A stretch of 64,000 bases of DNA from Dendrolimus kikuchii (GCA_019925095.2 CM034411.1:8206001-8270000), one strand, 5' to 3'. Positions 22,517 through 37,500 are shown, counted from the first letter of the stretch. Made by a program: numbers and translations. Notes: a model not told the origin generated them from the letters alone.

Positions 22517-25500
22517 GTGAGATACCCTCTCATTGATATTTATATTACTAGCTGTGCGCGCGACTTCGTCCGCGTGGATTTTTTTTTCGCAGAACCCTTA
22601 AAATAAGCAGCCTAATTTACTCTGTTTAACATCAGCTATATGCCAGTGAAAGTCCCGTCATAATCGATTCAGCCATTTCAGAGATTAGCCGAAACATCCA
22701 GACATAAAGACAGACAAAAAGAAATGATTTTTTTATATAAGTACCGTATATACTTTCATATGCATTTAGTAAGAAGCTATTATTTTGACACTACAAACAG
22801 ACACTTCAATTTTATTTATCTGTATAGATATAGTACCAGCGGCAGCCTGAGACTTCGTCTACTATGTTAGTTCGGAAAATTTACGATATTAACACAACCG
22901 TCAACGATATTTACCCGCCTTCGGGTCGCACACCCGGCGATGTCCCGTGTTATTCCTACTTCTATTGATTCTATTTGACACTTATGATTATATTTTCGTC
23001 AATTTAAACAATATAAATTACTAGATGACCCGGCCACGCGTTGCTGTGGCTCTGTAAAAAAAAAACAAGTTAAATTCTGATTTTAAAAATCCTTATTAAT
23101 ATTATAAATGCGAAAGTAACTCTGTCTGTCTGTCTGTTCCGTTTTCACGGAAAAACTACTTGACCAATTTGGCGGGAAATCGGTATATATGTAATTTTAA
23201 TACCGATGGTGGACAAGGGATACTTTTCAACCGGATAAGTTTGGCGATAGATTTATGTAAAGATTATCCGAGAAAGTAGGCCAGGTTTTTAATTGGTGAT
23301 TTGCCATTTTCGTCATTTTGGTTAATTTGGTCATATTGGTCGATTTGGTCGATGTGGTCAGTGTGCTCGATGTGGTCGATGGTCATTTCGGTGTACATAA
23401 TTTTATTTAGTTTTAATATCGAAAATTGGCATAGATCCGGGTGATGGGATAGTTTGCGCTATATAATGAATTGAATTGTCCGGGGTAAATAGCAGTAACA
23501 TAAAAATTTAATACAATGTAACCTGTGTTGTAACCTCTTTAAACAAGAGGCACTTAATTGAGGTTGACCCGCGGCGCAGTCGCGGGGTAAACTCTAATAA
23601 CTTATAATTTTGCAATAATAATGAAATCTTTTTTGCTTTGTTATTACGTACGTAGTCGTTAAATGATATTATTATACAATCGTATTCAAAAATGTTTTCT
23701 CGAAACTTTTATAGTACAGTCAAAAATTTATTACACTATTGTATATTTAAATAAATCAACAACGTGCACAGTACAGCAAAATATAATGTACATATTGTAG
23801 CTGTTTTAATGGAATTTAAAATGTTTTCAAAACAAAAATCTTACATATTATAGTTTAATTGTAAATTATTTTTTTAATATGTCTATTCGTATGTCTATAC
23901 TTGCCATTTTGAGAAAAAAATAAGTACAGAAGGTTTAGACTTTTAGAGCCTGTGTAGTATCACGCTGCAAGCCAAAGGCGTGAGGCAGTAATCTATAGTT
24001 GGAGAAACTTTAGAACCCGCTTAAAACGTATACATATGTAGTTGCTCAAGTATAGTACTTAATAGAATTTGAACATAAATCGAACTAGTAAAATGGAAGA
24101 ATAGTTACCCACTCGTCTAAACAGTACATCGCAGTAACCACTTCCAGCCAAGGGCAGGAAGAATTAATATTCTCATAAAATTATTGCCAAGCTTCAATTA
24201 GCGATGGGTAACCAACAGATATTCCAAAAACTTGACATCCAGCTAATGAGAGATCAATACCCGGTTAAAAGCCAAATGATGGCTATCTGGCTAATGGGTG
24301 AATAACTCGCCAACTGACAGCCGGTGGCTAAGGCGTGAGCCTATTAGTTGTTGGTTTTTAGTTTTATTCAACAACCATTAGCCGGTCAGCGAAATGGTTG
24401 ATAAGTTAGCCGTGACTAGTCTGTGAAGAACCGCTAATTAGCTAGCTTTTATAATAGCAATCTAACCCTAGCTTCAATAGTGCAAACTCGAAATAAAATA
24501 CATACTTAATCATGGAGAGACATAATCGTCAGTCATCAACCGCATTAAAATATTTCTGTGATATAAATACTAAGATGTAAGTGAAAGCTGCTATTATAGT
24601 TAGACTGAAATTGGGTCTGCGGTCTTACTCTCAAACTCCTTACATCGTTCGTTTACGTCCGATCAGCCTGAAAGAGTCAATGAAGTTTTAGATAGAAGAA
24701 AGAAAGAACAAAAATTACTTTAAAACTACAATAATATCTGTATATATATAAAACGAAGTCGTGTTAGTTACACCATCTATAACTTAAGAAGGAATTGTCT
24801 TCATTCGAAATAGGATGATAAGTATTATACTATGATATTCATCAATAAAAAAAATTATCATTAAAAAAAACATCAGTCTAGCCATTCACTTGTTACGATC
24901 TTTCCCGGCCGATTTCGGCAATGGTAACTGTATTTAAACTCATTTTCATTTGTCTGATTTAGGTGAATTATTTTTATGTGTGCTCATTTGGGTCCCGGGA
25001 TGGTTTAGATTCAAATTTGAACCAGGTAGATGGCGCTGCAATCGAGTTCCAGGATTTAGGTGAAATTGTTTTTGCGTGTGTTCAAGTGGATCCCGGGATC
25101 ATTTACATTCACGATTGGACCCGGTAGGTGGCGCCGCTGAACACCTTTTTAACGGTGGGATAGATTTGATGATTTTTTTCAAGTAGATTTGAGAATGGTT
25201 TAGATTAACAATTGGTCCCGGTTGATGGCGCTGCAATCGGTTTCTAGATTTTTATTTTTTAAGGGCAAGACAACGTCTGCCGGGTACAGCTGGTAGTCCA
25301 TATAATACAAAAATAAATGGAATTTAAATATAAAAACAAATAAGCAAACAAGTTCTAAAATGAAAACGGACGACAAAAGACACTTGAAAGTAAGCCCTTT
25401 AAAACGAATTGAACGAATTTCAATGAGAATTTTAGGGATTAAAACATTATTAAGATTAAAGCATTATTAGTTTCAAATAAAAGTTATAGTGTGAACTATG

Positions 25501-28500
25501 GCGCTTATTTAAAAAACTTGCATTTACGCGAGAGAAATCAAAAACGACAGAATGGATAATATTCACGTCGTTTTTGTTTTATCTCGAATTGAAACGTTAT
25601 TTTCAATAATAAGTTGTAACAATTAAATTGTACAAAATCTTGTATGTCTTATGAAAATAATGCAGCGGTGAAAGCGTCTATGTATATAAATTATGTATGT
25701 GTACGATGCACGTAAATATTTAATAAATTCATCTCATTGTAATAATAATACGCTGCTCTAAAAAAATCGTTTTTATCCTCATAAATGTCACGGTTTCACG
25801 GGCAATGTTGTGATAGCTTAGTTAGCCCACCCGTGTCTGATTTCAACGACGTGAGTACGAACCGTCCGTTTGTCTGATCTAATATGCGAAGAGATGAAAC
25901 AATCTATTCTAACATTTATATGAACAGGCGATAAAATAACATCTTATCATCTTACTCTTAAAATATAGCATTAAATATTTAAACAATAATTTTTCATGCT
26001 CAGTTTAACTCGTTTTACTTTTACCTACTTATGACGTCATGAGTTGGTACGCTGGTGCTGGATCTATAATGCTGCGACATTTTTAACTTGTTCAAAAGTA
26101 TCTAAATTGATTTGACTCTTCGCTCTCCTATTACCACGTGCTGACGGTGAAGAAAAACGTGCTGTAACACGCACATTACAACTGATGTTTGAAACCCGCC
26201 AACTGCCTTGAACAATATTCTCTTCCCTAAAAGTGACGTTTAATAATATTTATTATGAATCATCTATAATATTATAAAATTGTAAGCACAAAGGTAATAG
26301 ACCTTTATATGATCTAAGATTGTAAGTGTTGCCTTTTTGTTTTTTAGATTTTTTGCGTTTGCCTGTTTGTTCGGGATTCACGTAAAGACTAAATCGATAG
26401 CAAATTCCCGGACGAATCTGCGGTACTTTATATCCCGGGAATCCTGCGGGATTTTTCCCGAAAATGGTTGAAAGTAGTCAGGATTCATAAAAATTGGCTT
26501 ATTCAAATATGATATACTACCAGTCTAAGGTGGGCGAAGTCGCGGGCGAATCCTAGTATAAAATAAAATATCATGAGGTTAACGAATGTAGATGAAGCAA
26601 AAGATGGTATGTCAAGATACATAATATAACAAGTAGAAATCCATCGTCTGCCTACCCCTATGGGAAACAGGCATGATAATTTGTGTGTATGTAATAATAT
26701 TGATAAAATTGACGTGTTTGTATTATAAATGTTCCACGAAGTCGTCTTTTAAAGTAGGTACGATATGTGAAAACTAGATAAGAGACATCTTAAGCAGTCT
26801 TCAATATCGGGGACGTCCGTATTTATTCATAACGTTGCCTACAGGCCATGGGTCGCGCCCTCCGTCGGCCTCGTTGCCCACGCCGGCTGCTCTGAAGAAG
26901 GAGCCCGAGGAGCCCCACCGCGTTAAGTTGGAGCCCCACGCACAGTCCGGCGACGACCAGCCACCGGACCTCGGCGTTGACACCATCAAGACTGAGATTG
27001 ACGGCCTTATGGATAGCGATGGTATGTTTTATATTTTTTAGTATGATTACAGCTAAATTAGCTTCGAGACGTTTTTGTGTTTGTAGTAGTGTACGGTCAG
27101 CACATAAATAAATAAACTAATAATTTTTATACACATTTATAGGCAAGTACGTAATATGAAACTAATAATATTAAACGGTATTAAAATAATAAATATTAAT
27201 ATTAAATTACTTTTAATATTAAGTTGCTGGTCCCTATTCTAAAGAATCACATTTGCTTTCTGGTAGCACCTTTCCGATGGAAGTCAATGATAATCCGGTT
27301 GATTTAGCAAGTAATTGAGCGGCAGTCATAATATTGCTCGGATTGCTATTGCACTCATTTTCAGAATATTTGTACAACTAATACAAAACTTCTTTAGTTT
27401 GGGAAGTCAAAAGCTTACCTCGATCACGTTTCAACATGTGAACCATTTTTAATTAACAAATTTAATATCAAATAATAACAATTAGCAACAAATAATGACA
27501 CTGAATGAACCAGAAATAAAATCAATTAATTATAAAACTAAAATCTAATAGTCAGACCTCACAACAATTAACAATGTAAATAATTATTATTTAATAGACT
27601 TTCACCATTTACTTTTGATTATAAATATATTTTCGTCTTCAAAATGTAAGGAACTTTTTTTGCTGATTGTACAAGGAATATTAAATTTCAAATTTAGAAT
27701 TCCGGGAAATATACAAATACTACTACAAACGCAAAACTTCTCGAAGTTAATTTACCTATAATTTCCAAATCAAAGTTGCATTGGACTCTGTAGGAGTATG
27801 ACCGACTCGATTATTTTAAAGTATTTAACATGGGACGGGAGCTGTTGGGAAAATATTTGTAAGAAATTAAATTAAAAAGGAAGAAGGAAAGAATATTCTT
27901 TAATAAATTGTCATTAATAAATTAATTTGACCTGATTTCTCTCTAAAATTGTGATGGTCCAAATTGCGCCTATACGCCATCAGTACCTTTAATGTTCTAC
28001 CTAGCAATTATCAGTGGTCATTACTAATTTCTAGATACATACTTAAATTGCAGTCTTCAGGTGATTAATTTTAATATCCTGGGTCACGTCGTCTCTCTTT
28101 GTCGAAAAAAATGAGATGCAAAAATACCTATAGTTGGCAACTTTGTACGTGACACGCCCGTGGTCTGCAAATGATGAGAAACGTATAGTAGTCACTTAAG
28201 GCAAAAAATGGATCAAATCTCGGAATGAAACGGAAAAGCTGAGTTTTTGTAGGAACCTTTGTTTTGGCATTCTAAGAATGGTGTGCATAGACATTTAACC
28301 AATGGTTAAAATAGGATAATCGCTAAAAATATAAATGCTTCAACAGCGATTAATTTTTTTTTAACCATCGGTTAAATGCACACCAGTTTAAATGTTGTCT
28401 CAAAAGTCACAATGTCACGTTTAAGGCTCCTGTATTCAATGTCGAAGTTGACAAAAGTCAGTTTTATTTAAATATCTCCTCTGCAGGACCTCAAGTCGTT

Positions 28501-31500
28501 TTTGCATGGATTATAAAAGTTGTAAAGCATAAAAACTCAAAAAAAAAATCTGGAGTAATTTTTTATACGAATACGATGTTTAGGACGAGCGTACGAATAA
28601 TTAAGCGTCTCTGCCGTACTTCGCCCCCATTGTTATGTCATTTATCATTATTTATAAACTGCACCACCGTCAGTATTAAAAATCCATTAATCCCTGCCAA
28701 GGGTTGCCTGGAAGAGATCGCTTTTTAGCGATAAGGCCGCGCGTTGTACTATCTCTTGTATTTTTCTATTTCTGTTTACCTATGTTTTGGTGTACATACA
28801 ATAAAGAGTTGTCTATCTATCTATCCGGGGACCTTGGGAGTAATCGCGTACAAATGGACTATGATTGGACAATCTGATCAGTTGTGTGGTTGTAAACTGC
28901 ACCAACTCTGTTTTGCTTTCAGGTGACCCCACAAAATCTCCGTCCTGCGAATTGGGCGGACCAGGATCCTTGAAATCGGAACGACTATCGTCAGACTCAA
29001 ACGACATACTTGATCCACAGACTGGCCTCAGAGGCTCATCAAGTAATTTACAGGTAATGAATGGTACAGCAAAATGTAGAATAGTTTTCTTCATTGAACA
29101 CTTACTAAACTAGTAACTACTACACTTACTAGACATAAATTAAACTACATTTTAACATTTATTTGTGATGTTTTTTTTTATTGCAGCAGATCAGCAGACA
29201 GGCAGACGGCCCACTTGATGGAAAGCGGTTACCATCGCCTATGGACATTTACAACACCAAAGGTGCTACAAATGCGTTGCTGCTCTCTTAAGGGAGACTG
29301 GAACCTGGTCACTAATGCCGGAACACAACTCAAGGTTGTTATGGCGACATACTTTAGACCAGGGGTGGTAGCCATCCAGTCGGGCAAATGCCCTACCACC
29401 TGGCTGTGGGTTGTTAAGTCGCCTCTTACGACAGGCCGCCCAGCCGCAGGAAGTTGTATTCTTTCTCCGTTCCTGCACGGATAAACCGCTGTTCCGCCGA
29501 TTTCATTGTAGAGTACCACTGTGATCACAACTAATGAAAAGTATTCGAAAAGTGAAACGAAAAAGATAAGTTAAATAAAAATGTGCTTAGCAACTGTTAT
29601 AATGTAGTTTTAATTAATCTATGAAAATTATGGTAGAAGTTGATACTCATAGTTCCTTTATTTCATACCTGTTTTCAAAAGACAGAATTAGTATTATTCT
29701 ATTTTGGTCCCATGAACAATACCGTTCAATTAACCTTTTTCAATTTGCTAACCATTATTGTTAATTATCACTTGAAACCTTTAAGAAAGTAATCATTTGT
29801 ACTTTAATAAAATAAATTTTATTATTTTCACAAAGTACTTAGTTTTAGGAGCTATACCTATGAGTACCAGCTTTTAGCCACTGCTTTCTCTTTGTTTGTA
29901 TAAAAAGATTAAATATTTTTAGGATGGCAATCAGAACTGTCGCAATCCCAACGGAGGACCGGAGAGTATGGGGTCCTGCCGTATGGGGGGCGCAGGGCCC
30001 ATGGGTCCCGGGGTCTCTATGGGCCCAATGTCCGCATCTGAAGCCCAAACACTGCCCTCTAACGTCATCAGCAAACAGGCCGGCAGCATGGAGGTAACAT
30101 TGATTTCGATAATAGTATGGACCACAAATATATCTATAAATGCTTTTATAACAATTAATCTAGTGTTGAATCAACATTTATTTGTCATAAAATAAAATTT
30201 CATTTGCAATAAAATTAAATCTATGAATAAAATTACCATCTTAAATCTTTCGTTTCTTAGTTGATAGCTTATAATGTTTGCCGTTAATAACATTCCATAT
30301 CTACGATGTATATATTTCGATTATATAATTATTAATTTATTTTTTATTGTGCTACTATAAACTTAGTAAATGTAATTGTAGATTGCACGAAATAAATTAG
30401 TTTTAAGAAAAACATTACGACCTTGTACAAAGTTTCTTTGGCATAGATAGACACAGATATGGATGAGGCACAAGGTAAACATTTGACAAATTATCTATGT
30501 TACTACATACAGTACGCGCAAAACTGAATGCGCTCTGAGTGAAGTTAGTTCCGTGAGTTTGCGCAGGTCCAGTTTAATGTTAATGGTTATTACACTTAAC
30601 GGTGTGTTATGCGACAGAGATAGCATCCGAGTCCAGATAACGACCGAGCGAGAAGGCAACCCTCTCAGTTCTGTTTGTAAACCTAATAATTGTGTTCTGT
30701 GCTATGACGTGTACGAACTTCAAGGACGCATTAAAGTTTAACTCGTACTAGTATATTGAAGAATGTATAATAGTTAAAGTAATTTTCATTCTATTTTTAT
30801 TACAATTAGATTGATCGTATCATAAATACCTGTATTTCTCCCAGCAGCAAAGTCAGATCTTCGTGTTTTCCACACTCCTGGCGAACAAAGGAGCAGAAGC
30901 AGTGATATCTGGGCAACATAACTCGATAATTGCCTACCATTGTGCCCAGCCTGGCACTAAGAAGTATTTAGAGGTAATAATTTTTAATTTTGTGTCTACC
31001 TCAGGGATGACTTTATGTTAAAATAGCAGTGCCAGTGAACTCAAATCAAGTTTTAGAATAGTTTTTAAGAAAAAGCCTTAGCCAAATTGTAGCTCTTTGA
31101 CTAATGTCAAAGCAGTGTGTTCTTGGGGCAGCAAGAAGAACTTGTGATTTCCAACACAAACACACAATTCTTCATTATGAACAATCGATACCCCTACCAC
31201 TATTGTTGACTTTTTAACTATACCCTTACCCTTCCCAAGCATTTTTTTTACTTTTGACGGCTGTATGACGGATCAATTAGTAATGTCCTAATGTATTATT
31301 ACTGACTCAATTTGTTATAAGAATCGTTTTCCATTTATAAATAACTTTTAATCAATTTAACTTATCTATATATGTTTGCTAAAAATACTATATCATGTAA
31401 TAAAAAAACCATATTTTACATTGTAGCAGCGAGAGGTAGAGGTTAAATGATACTTCAGACTGGCAGAGAGTAGTATTCACTTTCGAGTGCTGATGTGAAC

Positions 31501-34500
31501 TGATTTATTTTGGAAACGGTAACCTTAAGTACAAATATTAACAAGTCGTACTGCTAGTACAATATATAGCACCGTGTGTGAGCACGACGGATGATGTGCG
31601 AGCGAGATAGAGCAACTATTAATATGTGCGCTCCCGCGTTGCGCTAGTCAGTAGTCTCAGTAGTTCGTTGTCCGCTGCGATGAGTAGACGTATGCAGCTC
31701 CCATAACATAATATATTAAATAAGCCATTTTTGTAATAGGTAAATTAAAAAAAAAATACTAAAGTAGAAAATAATAATAAGAATAGTTGCATTTTATCAC
31801 TATATCTTGTATATGTATATAACTTATGTGTACATATAGTATAGTTATATATTTATTATTAAAATGTAAGTAATCATACAATAATCATGTATACCACCAT
31901 CGCTACTCTTAATCAGCAATATTCTTGTGACGAGTTGTCTGGAAGAGATCGCTTTTTAACTATAAGACCGCCCCTTGTACACAATTAGAATAACACTAGT
32001 TCGTAAGTTTTCTGTAATGGTTTACATTAAAGTGTTATCTATCTAACATTTTTTATTTTCAAATCGATTACTTTCGATTTATTTATGTGTGTTTAATAGT
32101 ATATGTGTTTCATGACTCACAGAACATCACTATTACGTCACTCACAACAATATAGTACAACAATTATGTCATTTTATTTCTTGTGGGTTTTACTGTCAAC
32201 AAATATGTAGCTTGATAGACGTGCAAACGTCAAAAGTAAAATAAACACTTTGAAATGGTATAATATCATACATTTTTTTTTACTGCACGGTAAAACACGA
32301 CTCTTCAAGTTCCCGCTAAAAACTCCTGTAGGCCGGTTCTCACCATAGCAAGAGAATATATATAAATAATAATATATATCTATGAAATTAATTTATTTCA
32401 CAGAAACATCCATTGAAAATGGGCCAATTCAACAAACAGAGCCCAGCGCAATGGTTAAACAATTTGGCAATGGCAAAATCGAGGAGCGGCATGCGTGGCG
32501 GGCCCAACATGATGGGAGGCCCCAACCAGATGGGGCACATGATGGGTGGACCGATGGGACCCATGCCCCACGGCGGCATGGGGCATATGGGGCCGAACAT
32601 GATGGGCCCCAACAGAATGGGCGGTCCCGGCGGCCAGATGATGATGATGAAGGGCCCCGGACAAATGAGTCAGATGGGTCCTGGGATGGGGCACATGGAT
32701 GGGTTTCCAGGGGGCACCCCGTCCTGTGGTGTCATGGACGGCCTCGGTGCTGATGGTGAAATGCCCTGGGACACCGTGAGTGCTTAACCGTATTCATATT
32801 TATTAACCTCTTAAAAAAACTGGTACATTTGATGTAGCAACTCATTTAATTGCATATTTATATGGCACAGAACCTATTCCATTTTTTTGGATAAAAGATA
32901 TGATAAGTGGTCTACAATACAAAAAACTTTGGGAACCTTAGGTTACAACATATTGTATCCACTGTTATCAAACTCTTTGTCCAGCCAAAGGTTGTCTGGA
33001 AGAAATCGCTAACAGAGATAAGACCTCCTATTATATTGTACAAACTGTCTAAACAATAAAGCATATTTATTCATTTATTCACATGTCATACTGCTGGAAA
33101 GTCTCCAGCAAGTATATGGCAGCTTGCATTGTCTTGACTTGCAGGACCAGGGCACCAATTCTGCTATTACAATGTGGTCATAATGGCCGACTACTGGCGG
33201 CATAATGGCTAATTTGCATACAAAAATAACCATTATGACGCTGACGTCAAAATTGGTGTGATGACATAATTGCCTCATCTAGATATGTATGCCGGTTATT
33301 ATTAACTATCTGTCGATTGTTTATAAATGATTTAAAAAGTAATTTGTGTTTTATAGAAAAACTCCTCTGTAATGTCAAACGGCATGTCGAACGGTGGCGG
33401 CCAGATGCCGGCGTGCTCGGAAGCCGGTGGCGGAGCGAACGACAACCCGTCATCGCAACAGGACAGCAACGACCAGAACTGCCAGACTGGACCCAAAGGT
33501 TAGTTTAAATATTTAACAGATAGGTATGAGGGGGATGTAATGTGACAATTTTTTAGAATTTCACAGTGTGTGGTCCCACAATGTATATAGCAGTCTAGTT
33601 ATTTTTATTAATGAGATATCAAACTAGCTGACCCGGCAAACTTCGTACCGCCTCAGAATCAATAAATAAAAAAGCTGAATGATAATTGCAGAATGTTTCA
33701 ACTTTAGTAAAAGATGTGGTCAAAACTTAACCGGAACGAACATCAAACTTTTGACATTCAAAACCAAAAAAATGAAAAAAAACTTCAATTTTAAATTTAA
33801 TTTGATTTCTGAACGACTTTTAAATATAATTGATTTCTAAACGACGGGACGAACATCAAATATTTGACAGGTAGGAATAGTTTCTAAGGGAAAGCGAAAT
33901 TGTTGTTTTTACTATATTCCAAGCATTTTTTTAATATTTACTTCTCCTTTTAAATCTTCTCTGTACTTCAACAAATAACTGAAAACCAAAATTAGCCAAA
34001 TCAATCCATCCCTTCTCGAGTTTTAGCGAGACTAATGAACAGCAATTGATTTTTATATATATAGATTAAGGTTTTCGAATATAGTCATTATTTGTTGCAA
34101 ACAAAAATATTTTAATGCCAGTTTCATCTTGTTTTTCTAGTCTTTTTCGTTTATCAGCAAGTTTCACCTAATCAGACCTTTAAAATAATAACAATAATAA
34201 GCACTTCAAAACATTATTAGTGCAATTAGCGCTAAATAATACTTTTCTTGGTGGTTGTGTTTAGTTTGAAAAATATTTGTCTCTTTTGTAGGTGTTAAAA
34301 TTCCAGATGAGAATCTAACGCCGCAGCAACGCGCTCATCGCGAGGAGCAACTGGCGACCATCCGCAAAATGCAGCAGATGCTATTCCCTGAAAGTGGAGG
34401 GAACAACCCCAACCAAAGTGGAGATGGGTCCCAACCCCCCAACGACATCAACCCACCAAACTCATCGGCCAACATGAATATGCCCTTCCCACCAATGTCC

Positions 34501-37500
34501 GGCATGGGCCCAAACGGACCCAACGGGCCTATGGTCTCCATGCCGAACAGTATGAATACGGGCCCCAGTTGCACTATGTCTGGACCTATGGGTCCCAACG
34601 GCCCGATGGGCGGTCCTATGGGCCCGAACGGCCCGATGGGTAGCCCAATGGGACCTGGGCCAATGGGGGGTATGGGTATGGGTGGGCACGGATCAATGGG
34701 GCCTAATGGGATGATGGGTCCGAATGGACCGATGATGGGGGGTATGGGGCCCAATGGACCCATGGGACCAATGGGTCCTTGTGGCATGAAAGGCATCAGA
34801 GGCGCGTGCGGTGGACCGGATATGAAGACTGGCATGTGCACAGATATACATATGGGAAGGGGGTGTGGTGGACCAATGGGGGTAAGTTTGACTAACACTT
34901 GACTTTTAATCTCCGTAAATAAATTATTTGGGTTCACTCTAATACAAGGGTGGCTAAAAAAAACTAGAGAAACTGAAAAAAAATTGAAAATTTTGCATGG
35001 GAATTGACTCTCAATTATTGGTTTTTTGGTTAACATCCGATAGAATGATCATTCTTTCGTTGCGGTTGTTTAAAATTTGCTTTTTTTATAGATTTGTATG
35101 ATTTTTTATGGGTCCCGGGATGGTTTAAATTCACATTTGAATCTGGTGGGTGGCACTGAAATCGGGTTTTAGATTTTAATTTTTTCATTGACTGCCTGAC
35201 CCGCTAGTAATTTTATATGTTCAAGTGAAATCTAAACTATATTAATTTTAAATCTAGTCTCCGTGATATCACGCCAGTTATGTAGTTTAAACAGATTTTC
35301 CTTGTCCCTCAAGTAAGGATATTTAATTTAAAATGATTATTTCCAGCGTATGCCAAATCCTATGGGCGGTATGGGAGGACCTAAGCCTTGCATGATGGGT
35401 GGCCCACACATGGGACCCAGAATGATGACAGGACCTAATCTCAATGCTATGAATGGTAAGGAGCCAAATTTACTACATATTTATAGGTCTCACAGAAAAC
35501 CACAAAGAGCATTTAAGTTACTGCAAACGGAAATTTAAAGAAAAATAAACAGTAAGAAGGTAAAAGAAGACATGAACTAATTTCTCGTGTCAATATTCGA
35601 AATAAAATCATCACAGTTTCAAAAACCACTTCCTGGTTATAAATAAATAGAAATAAATTAATTTTATAAATCTTTCAATATATTATATTCATAATAACTT
35701 TATGTGCAGGGTTAACAACTCTCAAAAGTTGTCATGATTTATATGGAGTAGTAAAATAGTTTATGAGCAAAGAATATTACAAAACTAATTTTGTTTTCAA
35801 ATGATTTTGGTGGTTCTAAGAGTTTTTGACTTTAGGGGTTAATATTTTTGACAGTTGGTAAATCTGCATGTCAAGTTACAACCAAAGCACACTAGAAGCA
35901 TTTCAGAGTTCCATTTTTTTACAAGACAATTGTTCTAGTATTCTTCTTTTACGGCGTACATAACTATAAATGTTTACAACAGGTGGTATAATGATGGACG
36001 GGAGCATGATGGGTGGTATGGTGGGGCACGGCGAGTGTGGTCCCGACCACCACTCGATGCCTCTCAACGGACCCATGTGCGACGAGTACGGCCGCGGGAG
36101 AAACGTATGTGCAATTATATATGTCTTTATATTTACTTTGGGAGACTTTTTATTACTTTCTTAATAGCTGTAACTCCATAGGAATGTTAAACTGCAAGAT
36201 TGATGGATATAAATTTAAAGGTAGTCCATAAAAGAGATGGATGGATTGTGTGAAGTATGATATGATTATTTGTAGTGTGACAGAGGATGTCTGTCATAAT
36301 AGAGGTATATGGACGGAAAAGATACATTGTGCTGACATGCACACGTCGCGAAGTGGTGTAGACGATGTAGGAAATGATGTGTTGTAGAAACCTCATTTTA
36401 GTATACTAGACTATAAATTACTCTTGTCATTAAGTAGATATTAATCTGCATTATGATCGCTCTTTTATACAATGATCAAGAAGCATTATGAATATTAATA
36501 ATTAATTTAGTCATTTCCATGTGAAACTATTAAAATAAACAACTTTTGTAACCAAGTTTGTTAGCAAGTGAGGTGTGTTAGAATAAGCCTGAATGTCGCT
36601 CTGTTGTTTGTGCCTACCCCGCAAGGGAACTGGCGTGAAGTTATGTATGTAACTTTGTAACCATGATTTCAATGAAAGATTTCACAAAATTACCCATCAT
36701 AGGACAGGGTTATCAAATTAAGTGTGTATTTAACTGATCAACTTTTGTCAAATAGATGGGTCCAGGTGACCCCGGTGGGCTGGGTCCCGGGGGTTTAGGC
36801 CCCGGGGGCATGGGTGTGGGCCCCCACAAGGGACTGCGAAGTCCCAAAAGCCCCCCAGGAGCAGATATCGACTGGCAGAAGATACACCACCAGTTCTTCG
36901 ACGATCCCAAATCCATGGACACTGAATTAAGTAAGAATAACAAAAAATTTCACCCCAACTTATTTTTTTGTATATTTATGCCTATGTACCTAGCCAATAT
37001 TAAGTATATGTGAATATTCAAGTTTTAGAATTATATACAAGCAAAAGCTACTTACAAAAGGTTGCAGCCTCATTGATATTGTATGTGCATAACTACTTAT
37101 GACATTATAAGTAGGTACAAGTAAAAGTAGTCAAATAGCGCATTAATTATGATTTAAAAAGTAATTAAAATTATTTATATCATAATATTTTAAAATTTAG
37201 ATGACAAGATGTAATTTTAACACCTGTTTTATATGTAAAAGTATCAGAATTTATTGTATACTAGCCATTCCCCACAGACGTTGTCCTGCCCTTAAAAAAT
37301 AAAAATCTAGAACCCGATTGTAGCGCCATCGACCAGGATCAATAATTAATCTAAACCATTTTCGAATCCACTTGAACAAAAACAAAAAATTCATTAAAAT
37401 TGGTTCCACTGTTTAAGAGTTCAGCGGTGCCACCTACCGGGTTTAATCGTGAACTGAACCATCCCAGGACACACTTGAACACACACAAAAAAAAATTTCA

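Noticed and set aside
29229..29528. 99-codon minus-strand gene with Cys and Arg residues
   Set aside because: It lies wholly in the SINE-like repeat; the same frame fragments occur in the other copies.
32382..32753. 123-codon alternative frame in lgs exon 6
   Set aside because: Starts in the intron, overlaps the true frame and has no homology; a shadow of repetitive GC-rich sequence.
34369..34902. Stand-alone collagen-like or antifreeze-like gene
   Set aside because: The Met-Gly-Pro run is continuous with HD2 in the same exon and is part of lgs.
34335..35036. 233-codon minus-strand Pro/Gly-rich frame
   Set aside because: It is the complement of the low-complexity lgs exon 8; the plus frame carries HD2 and proper splice sites.
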